This document shows, in pieces, positions 58,125 to 64,000 of a DNA stretch of 64,000 bases; position 1 is the stretch's first letter, and every line of letters begins with the position of its first letter. The stretch lies in the IMG/VR virus record IMGVR_UViG_3300025109_000007, positions 1 to 64,000 of that record; one strand, 5' to 3'. The translations under genes and the position numbers were made by a program. The notes below the pieces were generated by a model. That model made no database searches. It had not been told where the DNA came from and saw only the letters and a list, made by a program, of their open reading frames with translations. This stretch comes from a virus.

Positions 58125-58520
58125 ATGGACGAGGACTACGAGGACGAGGGTGCGCGCAGCTTCACGCGCGCACTGGAGATGATCGCGGACGGTGACCTGG
58201 TCATCGACGCGAGCGCCGAGCTCTACGAGCTGAACCAGGCGCTCCGCCGCGAGGCTCGGATCCGGCGCGGCGCGGTCAAGGGGACGTTCACGCTCAAGCT
58301 CCAGGTGGTGGTCGAGCCGAACGGCCCCGTGGAGATCCACCCGTCGATCACGACCAAGCGAGCCGATCGCAAAACGGCGCGCGGGCTCCTTTGGATGACG
58401 CCGGGGGGCAACCTGACCGCGGAGAACCCGCGTCAACAGAACCTGCCGCTGCGCGAGGTGGCGATGGGAGACGACGAGCCCCGCGACGTGGGCTCCGACC
58501 GCAACGTGAGGGAGGTCTGA
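58125..58520 (+). CDS. Hypothetical protein upstream of DUF2303
   Basis: 131 residues from an ATG preceded by GGAGGG. Helical N-terminus with RALEMIADGDLVIDASAELYELNQALRREA, then a beta pair (GTFTLKLQVVVEPNGPVEI). In phages that carry DUF2303, a small gene of this size and form often precedes it; the function of both is unknown. Confidence 0.55.
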   Translation: MDEDYEDEGARSFTRALEMIADGDLVIDASAELYELNQALRREARIRRGAVKGTFTLKLQVVVEPNGPVEIHPSITTKRADRKTARGLLWMTPGGNLTAENPRQQNLPLREVAMGDDEPRDVGSDRNVREV

Positions 58521-58521
58521 G

Positions 58522-59424
58522 ATGGAGCATGAGGACGAGAGACGCGGCGACGCCGCCGCCATCATCGATGAGGTTCGCCGTCACGCGGAGCCGCGGATCA
58601 TGCAGGCCCAGGACGGCACGAGCTTCCTGGTCCTCCCCGACAGCCTCACCGCGGAGAGCCTGAAGCGGTTCGAGGACGAGCGACGCTCGCACCCCGAGCG
58701 ACGTCGAGGCACGGCGACGCTGACCACCCTGCAGAGCTTCGCCGACCACGTCACGCGCTTCGCCGCCGAGCACTCTGCCATCTTCGCCAACGACGACCGC
58801 TCGAGCCCCGAGCTCCTCGCGGTGCTCGACTACCACCAGCGGGGCGCCGAGGGCCTGCCGCAGTTCGGCGAGCACCGGTCTCTCTACCGCTTCCCGCTCT
58901 CCGACGAGTGGAAGGCGTGGAACGCGCTGGCGAACAAGCAGCTCGACCAGGCGACCCTGGCGAACCACCTCGAGGATCACCTGGACGACGTGCTCTCGCC
59001 GGACTCCGTCGGCGACACGGTGCGGGAGTTCGCGGACCGGCACGGCATCGCCCTGGCGGGACCGGTGCGGCTCCAGGAGCTCGCGCGCGGCCTCAGCGTG
59101 CGCGTCGATCGGAAGGTCACGAACCTCCAGAACCCGTCGACTGGCGAGGCGCGGATCCACTTCGAGGAGACGCACGCGGGCGAGGACGGCAGCGAGCTGA
59201 AGGTGCCCGGTGGCTTCGCCCTGGGGATCCCGGTGTTCCGCGGCGGGGATCTGTACCAGGTGCCCGTCCGGCTCCGCTACCGGGTCTCGAAGGGCGCGAT
59301 CCTGTGGTCCATCGCGCTGCACCGGACCGACCGCGTGTTCGACCACGCGTTCGAGCAGGCCTGCCGCCTCGTCGAGGAAGCGACCGGGCTGCCCATCTAC
59401 CAGGGCAGGCCCGAGCGCAGCTGA
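58522..59424 (+). CDS. DUF2303 (YfdQ-like) protein
   Basis: 300 residues. TLTTLQSFADHVTRFAAEHSAIFAND, AVLDYHQ, HRSLYRFPLSDEWKAWN, LANHLEDHLDDV, FALGIPVFRGGDLYQVPVRLRYRVSKGAILWSIALHRTDRVFDHAFEQACRLVEEATGLPIYQG are all typical of the family. Encoded in many prophage replication arms; role unknown, possibly ssDNA binding or recombination. Confidence 0.85.
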   Translation: MEHEDERRGDAAAIIDEVRRHAEPRIMQAQDGTSFLVLPDSLTAESLKRFEDERRSHPERRRGTATLTTLQSFADHVTRFAAEHSAIFANDDRSSPELLAVLDYHQRGAEGLPQFGEHRSLYRFPLSDEWKAWNALANKQLDQATLANHLEDHLDDVLSPDSVGDTVREFADRHGIALAGPVRLQELARGLSVRVDRKVTNLQNPSTGEARIHFEETHAGEDGSELKVPGGFALGIPVFRGGDLYQVPVRLRYRVSKGAILWSIALHRTDRVFDHAFEQACRLVEEATGLPIYQGRPERS

Positions 59425-59483
59425 CCACCGGGCGCGGCGGCGTCCGGCGCCGCCGCGCCATTTCGATCGAGAGGAGGGACGAG

Positions 59484-59984
59484 ATGCTGGTTTGGATACT
59501 TGGAGGCGTTGCTGTGATCGCGGCGTTGCCGTTCGTGCTGCTCGCGCGCAGCACACATCTCGGCGACGACGAGCTGCTCGTGGGCACGCGCGCGCCGCGG
59601 GTAGAGCCGCTACCTCCGCCTCCTCCTCGGACGCCGCCGCTGGTGCCGCCTCAGGACGGTGAGTCGTGGCCGAGCGCCATCGACGCCATCCTGCGCACGG
59701 AGGGTTGGCGCGGTCCTCGAGACGAGGAAGAACGCCGTCCGACGACGCACTACGCGCTCGCGTTCTGCCGCACGAACCCGTCCTCCGATCCCGACGACGC
59801 GCAGCACGTCGTGACGGCGACGAGGTGCGCCGCTGTCGAGGACTTCGACTCGTTCGCGTACGACCTCGCGCACGAGGGGATCGACTGTAAGGAGTGCCGA
59901 GCCGCGCTCGGCCGGAACGACCTCGCCACCATCCGGGTCTGGCACCTCCGCGCGGGCCGCGTGATCGGAGGCGGTGATGCGTAG
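59484..59984 (+). CDS. Single-TM protein
   Basis: 166 residues. N-terminal membrane segment (LVWILGGVAVIAALPFVLLA, about 2-21), a Pro-rich linker (about 35-55) and a soluble domain with four cysteines (AFCRTN, TRCAAVE, DCKECRAALG). A GAGGAGGGAC ribosome site precedes it. Overlaps the next gene by 8 bases. Unknown. Confidence 0.5.
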   Translation: MLVWILGGVAVIAALPFVLLARSTHLGDDELLVGTRAPRVEPLPPPPPRTPPLVPPQDGESWPSAIDAILRTEGWRGPRDEEERRPTTHYALAFCRTNPSSDPDDAQHVVTATRCAAVEDFDSFAYDLAHEGIDCKECRAALGRNDLATIRVWHLRAGRVIGGGDA

Positions 59985-60558
59985 GCTCGCAGGCCCCGCC
60001 TTCCGCGGCCTGGTGCTGGTCGGGCTGCTCGCGCTCTACGCGGGGATCCTGTCGGGCAGGGTCAGCGCGTCCGGTGGGCCGCGCCCCGCGGACGCCGAGG
60101 CGTGCGCACGCGTCGCGGTTGGCGAGGCGGGCTGGGATCCGGCGACCGGGGACGCGGCCGCGATCACCCACGTGCTGCGTCGCCGTGCTGAGCGCCGGGA
60201 CGTCTCGATCTCGCGGATGGCGCGCCTCTACTCGACCGGGCACTTCGACGGGTCGCGCAGCCGGCGCCGTTGGATCGTGGGCCTCACGCTCGCCGCGTCT
60301 CGCCCCTCCGGGTGGCCGGCGCAGCTCGCCTGGCGCGGCGACTACCGCGCGCGCTGGCTGGCGATGGTCGAGCACGTGCGCTCCGTGCTCCGGGGCGAGG
60401 TCGAGGACCCCTGCTCGGGCGAGGCAGACCACTGGGGCTCGAGGAGCGAGCAGCTCCCGGACATCCATCGCGCGCGTGCGGCGGGCTGGGAGCAGCTCGA
60501 CTGCGGAGCGACGGCGAACGCGTTCTGGCGCGTCCCGCGGAGGGGAGACGCGACATGA
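59977..60558 (+). CDS. Secreted or membrane-anchored lysozyme-like protein
   Basis: 193 residues. N-terminal hydrophobic segment (FRGLVLVGLLALYAGILSG, about 9-27), then CARVAVGEAGWDPATGDAAAITHVLRRRAERRDVSISRMARLYS, a pattern I associate with phage proteins related to cell-wall hydrolases (an acidic Glu ten residues after the start of the helix), with DHWGSRSEQLPD later. Enzymatic assignment is weak. Overlaps the neighbours by 8 and 4 bases. Confidence 0.42.
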   Translation: MRRLAGPAFRGLVLVGLLALYAGILSGRVSASGGPRPADAEACARVAVGEAGWDPATGDAAAITHVLRRRAERRDVSISRMARLYSTGHFDGSRSRRRWIVGLTLAASRPSGWPAQLAWRGDYRARWLAMVEHVRSVLRGEVEDPCSGEADHWGSRSEQLPDIHRARAAGWEQLDCGATANAFWRVPRRGDAT

Positions 60559-60689
60559 ACGACCTCCGCCGTCGCCGGCGCCGCGTGCGCCGTCATCACC
60601 GCGCGCGCGCTCGCCGAGCGCATCGCAGTCGCGTGGCTCAGAGCGCCCTCGGCGCCCTCGTCGGCCTCCTGCTCTGGGGGGCTCGATGA
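60555..60689 (+). CDS. 44-residue Arg-rich peptide
   Basis: The first 30 residues are mostly Arg and His; the last 14 are hydrophobic (ALGALVGLLLWGA), so it may be a small membrane peptide with a basic cytoplasmic part. Supported by 4-base overlaps with both neighbours. Confidence 0.4.
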   Translation: MNDLRRRRRRVRRHHRARARRAHRSRVAQSALGALVGLLLWGAR

Positions 60690-61936
60690 AGGTCGGAGGC
60701 TACGAGACCCACCCGGCCGCCGACCTCTTCCCGATGATGGAGGAGGCGGGCCTCCGCGAGCTCGCGGCCGACATCAAGCGAACCGGCCAGCGGCACGCCG
60801 TAGTCGTGATCGGCTCGAAGATCCTCGACGGGCGTAACCGCGTGCGCGCGTGCGAGATGATCGGCGTCGAGCCGCGATTCAGTCAGTACGAGGGCCCGAA
60901 GGATGTCGCGTCGCTGCTCGACTACGTCGTCTCGCTGAACCTCTCGCGACGGCATCTCTCACCGAGCCAGCGTGCCTGGCTCGGCGCGTTGCTCGAGGAG
61001 AAGTACGCGGAGGCGGGGACCGAGAAGAAGCGCGAGGGGGGCCGCAGAGGCGGGCAGGCGGTCAAGCATGGGGCCGACCGGCCCCATGCTTCCGAGTCAG
61101 ATCGCGCCCCCCGTGCGCGCGACCGCGCCGCCGCCGCCGTCGGGTCGAGCGGCCGGTCAGTGCAGAAGGCCAAGACGGTGCGGGAGAGGACCGCAGACGA
61201 GGTCCAGCGCGCCGTCGTGTCCGGCGAGCTGACCGTCGATGCGGCGAGCGAGCTGGCGAAGATCGACGACCACGACACGCAGCGCGCGATTCTCGAGCGA
61301 AGCAACGGGAAGCCCGGGAACATCCGCGCCCACATCCGTCAGCACCAGCAGCGCGAGATCGCGAAGGAGCTCGAGAAGGCGCCGCCTCCGCCTCCGAGCG
61401 GACCGTACCGCGTGATCGTCGCCGACCCGCCGTGGAAGTACGACCTCCGTGCCACAGACGCGACGCACCGAGGGAACCTCCCGTATCCGCCGATGACCAC
61501 CGACGCGATCTGCGCGCTGCCGGTAGGTGACCTCGCCGAGGAGGGCTCGGTGCTCTGGATGTGGGTGACGAACGGTCACCTCCTGGGCTCGCGCGGCGTC
61601 AGCGACGGGCTCCGCGTGGTGCACGCGTGGGGGTTCGAGCCGAAGGCGCTCCTGACGTGGGTGAAGCCGAAGCTCGGCCTCGGGCACTACCTGAGGAACG
61701 TCACGGAGCACTGCATCCTCGCCGTGCGGGGCAAGCCGACCATCGTCCTCGACAACGAGCGGACGCTGCTCGAGGCGACGGTTCGCGAGCACTCACGGAA
61801 GCCCGACGAGTTCTTCGCGCTGGTCGAGAAGCTCACGCCCGGCTCGAAGATCGAGCTGTTCGCACGCGAGCCTCGGGAGGGCTGGGCGGCCTGGGGCGCC
61901 GAGGTCGACAAGTTCGCGGGGGTGACGTCGCGATGA
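60686..61936 (+). CDS. ParB-like / MT-A70 adenine methyltransferase fusion
   Basis: 416 residues. The N-terminal 95 residues are a ParB/sulfiredoxin-type domain (ELAADIKRTGQRHAVVVIGSKILDGRNRVRACEMIGV). A basic linker and an HTH-like stretch (about 150-225, VQRAVVSGELTVDAASELAKI) follow. From about 230 comes an MT-A70 methyltransferase: YRVIVADPPWKY (catalytic DPPW, about 245), LWMWVTNGHLLG, RNVTEHCILAVRGKP, SRKPDEFFALVEKL, KIELFAREPREGWAAWG. It should methylate adenine N6, possibly at sites chosen by the ParB-like part. Confidence 0.85.
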   Translation: MKVGGYETHPAADLFPMMEEAGLRELAADIKRTGQRHAVVVIGSKILDGRNRVRACEMIGVEPRFSQYEGPKDVASLLDYVVSLNLSRRHLSPSQRAWLGALLEEKYAEAGTEKKREGGRRGGQAVKHGADRPHASESDRAPRARDRAAAAVGSSGRSVQKAKTVRERTADEVQRAVVSGELTVDAASELAKIDDHDTQRAILERSNGKPGNIRAHIRQHQQREIAKELEKAPPPPPSGPYRVIVADPPWKYDLRATDATHRGNLPYPPMTTDAICALPVGDLAEEGSVLWMWVTNGHLLGSRGVSDGLRVVHAWGFEPKALLTWVKPKLGLGHYLRNVTEHCILAVRGKPTIVLDNERTLLEATVREHSRKPDEFFALVEKLTPGSKIELFAREPREGWAAWGAEVDKFAGVTSR

Positions 61937-62127
61937 ACGACCGCGAGGGTGAGATCAGGCGTGAGCTCGAGCGTGTGCGCTCGCAGATCGACGAAGCGTA
62001 CTGGCTGTTCACGCGCACCGCGCGCGGCGTCCCGCCGTCGATGGCGCGGCCGGACCTGTACGCGCGTCGTCGGGAGCTGCAGCGAGAGCTGCATGCGCTC
62101 CGCGCGAGCCGGAGGGCCTCGTCGTGA
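61933..62127 (+). CDS. Small helical protein
   Basis: 64 residues: a charged helical hairpin (EGEIRRELERVRSQIDEAYWLF; RRRELQRELHALRAS). 4-base overlaps on both sides place it between two methyltransferases. Function unknown. Confidence 0.45.
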   Translation: MNDREGEIRRELERVRSQIDEAYWLFTRTARGVPPSMARPDLYARRRELQRELHALRASRRASS

Positions 62128-63167
62128 AGCGGCTCCGCATCATGGTGGGCGACGTGCTCGAGCAGCTGGCGCGCCTCGACGACGAGTCCGTGCACTGCGT
62201 GGTGACGAGCCCCCCGTACTGGAACCTCCGCGACTACGGCGCGCCCGGTCAGATCGGTCTCGAGGAAACGCCGCAGGAGTACGTCGACGTCATCGTCAGA
62301 GTCTTCCGCGAGGTCCGCCGGGTGCTGAGCGCAGACGGAACGCTCTGGCTGAACCTCGGCGACACCTACGTCGGCGGCCGAACCGGGGGAATCGGGAAGT
62401 CGAGCAAGGTCTCGTCCCGCAATCACGTGCAGTCCACTCGAGCCGCGCTCGCGGCGGGCCACCGTCGCCACCGGCGGGCACCCGGCCTGAAAGCCAAAGA
62501 CCTGGTGGGCATCCCGTGGCGAGTCGCGCTCGCGCTCCAGGCGGACGGGTGGTGGCTCCGCAGCGACGTGGTCTGGCACAAGCCGAGCCCGCTACCGGAG
62601 TCGGTGAGGGATCGCCCCTCGCGGTCGCACGAGTACCTGTTCCTCCTCTCGAAGAGTCGGCGCTACTACTACGACGCCGACGCGATTCGGACCCCGCTCG
62701 CGGAGAAGACGCTCACGGCCTACGGGACCAAGCGTCGGAGCAAGGGAACCGACGGTCTGGGCCGCGTGGCCGCCCACAACCTCTCGCGGGACATCCCCGA
62801 CCGGCGACCACGCACGGACGCCGCGGGACAGCCCGTCGGGGCGAACAAGCGCTCGGTGTGGACCCTCGACGAGCTCGAGGCACCGGACGTCTGGACTATC
62901 GCGCAGGAGCCGTATCCGCACTCGCACTTCGCCACCTTTCCGAGCGCGCTCGTCGAGCCCTGCGTCCTCGCAGGGGCGCCTCCGATGGGAGTCGTGCTCG
63001 ACCCCTTCGCCGGCTCGGGCACGACGGCTGAGGTGGCGCTGCGCCTCGGGCGCCGCGCCCTGATGGTGGAGATCAACCCCGAGTACATCGCCCTCATCGA
63101 GAAGCGGTGCGAGGCGCTTCAGTTCCCGCTGATCGCGGAAGGTGGGCTTGAGGAGGGTGTCGGGTGA
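62124..63167 (+). CDS. SPPY-type DNA methyltransferase (m4C or m6A)
   Basis: 347 residues. Motif IV TSPPYWNLRDYG (about 28-39) comes first and motif I DPFAGSGTT (about 292-300) last, the beta-group order. SPPY favours N4-cytosine, but N6-adenine is possible. A central segment (about 170-200) with WHKPSPLPESVRDRPSRSHEYLFLLSKSRRYYYDADAIR is typical of phage versions. It overlaps the initiator gene by 4 bases. Confidence 0.82.
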   Translation: MKRLRIMVGDVLEQLARLDDESVHCVVTSPPYWNLRDYGAPGQIGLEETPQEYVDVIVRVFREVRRVLSADGTLWLNLGDTYVGGRTGGIGKSSKVSSRNHVQSTRAALAAGHRRHRRAPGLKAKDLVGIPWRVALALQADGWWLRSDVVWHKPSPLPESVRDRPSRSHEYLFLLSKSRRYYYDADAIRTPLAEKTLTAYGTKRRSKGTDGLGRVAAHNLSRDIPDRRPRTDAAGQPVGANKRSVWTLDELEAPDVWTIAQEPYPHSHFATFPSALVEPCVLAGAPPMGVVLDPFAGSGTTAEVALRLGRRALMVEINPEYIALIEKRCEALQFPLIAEGGLEEGVG

Positions 63168-64000
63168 GGCTGACCATCCCCAGCTGGCTCGCTGCGATGC
63201 GTGGCCCCGGGCTCGGCTCCAAGGTGGTCTTCGGCTCCACCTCGGGCGCCTCGGGGCACCTCAGCTGCGCGGCGCTCGCGCGAGACCTCGGGACGTCCGA
63301 GCGCAGTGTCCGTCGATGGGCGGAGGAGCTCGCCGACCGCGGGATCTGGGAGCTGACCCAGGCTGGTCGACAGGGTTTCGAGTTTGCGTTGCTCGTTGAC
63401 AGGAAATCCGGACAGCCTGTCCGGACGAGCGAGGCCGGTCGACCGGACAGGCTGTCCGGACGAGGTCTCCCTGCTACCCGGACAGATTGTCCGGATGAGT
63501 CGACCGGACAACCTGTCCGGACAAGCGCCGCCGAAATCCGGACAGGCTGTCCGGACGAACAACCACCGGCGACGTCTCGACCGGACAGCCTGTCCGGATA
63601 TCCACCCGGCGGCGCCGGGGTCGGCGTCGCGCCCACCTTTTCCCTAGATCAGGATCCTTCGGATCCTCCCCCCCCTATAGTCCCCCCCCTCCCCACCGAG
63701 GCCGCTCCGGAGCCGCGTCGTGGTGGTCGTGGTGGCGAGGTCGATTTTGAGGCTGCGGCGGCCGAACGCGACCGGCTCGCTCTCGCTTCGAGGTCGGCGA
63801 TGAAGCGGGTCATCGAGGCTCGGGGCGGCGAGTACCAGCGCGACGACCGCGAGAAGCACCTCGAGGTGGGCACGACCGCGGCGACCTACGCGGCGAAGCA
63901 CGGCATCGCTCTGCGCGAGGTCCTCGACGTCTGGGCGAAGCGCTGGATCGAGACCGTCAAGGTCCGTAGCGCGAGGTCGTGGGCCACGTTCGTGGCCGCC
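63164..64000 (+). CDS. Replication initiator of element C (runs off window)
   Basis: Open from a GTG at 63164 to the window end (279 codons seen). N-terminal winged helix (about 25-70): LSCAALARDLGTSERSVRRWAEELADRGIWEL. Residues about 80-145 are encoded by palindromic iterons. The rest is helical and basic. The layout (winged helix, iterons, helical C-terminus) is that of the initiator at 7128-8183, but the sequences and iterons differ, so the two replicons are separate in specificity. Confidence 0.72.
   Translation, partial: MRLTIPSWLAAMRGPGLGSKVVFGSTSGASGHLSCAALARDLGTSERSVRRWAEELADRGIWELTQAGRQGFEFALLVDRKSGQPVRTSEAGRPDRLSGRGLPATRTDCPDESTGQPVRTSAAEIRTGCPDEQPPATSRPDSLSGYPPGGAGVGVAPTFSLDQDPSDPPPPIVPPLPTEAAPEPRRGGRGGEVDFEAAAAERDRLALASRSAMKRVIEARGGEYQRDDREKHLEVGTTAATYAAKHGIALREVLDVWAKRWIETVKVRSARSWATFVAA
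63407..63598 (+). repeat. Iteron array, probable origin of element C
   Basis: Six copies of the palindrome TCCGGACAG-N-CTGTCCGGA start at 63407, 63442, 63477, 63503, 63537 and 63580. Copies 1, 5 and 6 are near perfect; 3 and 4 have one-arm substitutions (ATTGTCCGGA, ACCTGTCCGG). Spacings are 35, 35, 26, 34 and 43 bases. They lie inside the initiator gene; a pyrimidine-rich tract with CCTATAGTCC follows near 63672. Confidence 0.78.

Noticed and set aside
63407-63598. Second repeat array considered as CRISPR
   Set aside because: Each repeat is a near-perfect palindrome of 19 bp inside an initiator gene, with irregular short spacing.

Overview
The window is very GC-rich (about 70 percent by eye), almost free of gaps between genes, and consists nearly entirely of temperate-phage DNA plus accessory genes. 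High GC, Asp/Gly-rich lipoproteins with a MopE-like 'DxDRDGYGDP...CDG' motif, and Cys-rich lipoproteins suggest a myxobacterium (Myxococcota), possibly Sandaracinus-like; this is inference, since no rRNA or housekeeping gene is present.

Layout. (1) 1-2292: tail of a sister prophage. A second copy of the tape-measure 3' end (1-347) is joined directly to the last codons of a gpP-like gene (348-456), followed by two small genes and a lipoprotein. (2) Element A, 2293 to about 30.2 kb: integrase whose gene contains the 3' half of a tRNA-Val(CAC); leftward small genes; repressor/Cro-like switch (5246-6190) with matching operators; replication initiator with six palindromic iterons (7128-8183); DnaB helicase and a second ATPase-only DnaB-like protein; Nu1-like DNA-binding protein; head-decoration-like protein; then a Mu-type tail/baseplate operon (tape measure, gpN, gpP, spike, gp46, gp47, gp48, fibres) and lysis genes ending in an amidase endolysin. 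No portal, large terminase, capsid, sheath or tube gene is present. (3) Accessory stretch 30.2-37.65 kb: two membrane proteins, regulator debris, an orphan histidine kinase, and a four-gene translationally coupled cassette (34101-37651) with a secreted metallo-beta-lactamase-fold lipoprotein and a two-gene unit of unknown function. (4) Element B/C, 37693 to the end: a second integrase carrying an ssrA (tmRNA) 3'-end core, excisionase, sulfotransferase-like protein and a long leftward operon with almost unbroken 4-base overlaps (two repressor-like proteins, sigma-region-4-like protein, a third integrase, C5-cytosine methyltransferase, ASCH, DUF5131, HNH, response-regulator-like and DUF3560 proteins). 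It is controlled by an ImmA-like protease/repressor/Cro immunity region at 55375-57028. The rightward operon encodes DUF2303, a ParB/MT-A70 fusion, an SPPY-type methyltransferase and, running off the window, a second initiator with six palindromic iterons.

How the genes work together. Elements A and C share one plan: integrase at the left, leftward early genes, a repressor of the same family facing a Cro-like protein, inverted-repeat operators on both sides of the repressor gene, and a rightward replication arm whose origin lies inside the initiator gene. The structural part of A supplies only the distal half of a contractile tail. The accessory cassette between A and the second integrase is the best candidate for an undescribed system.
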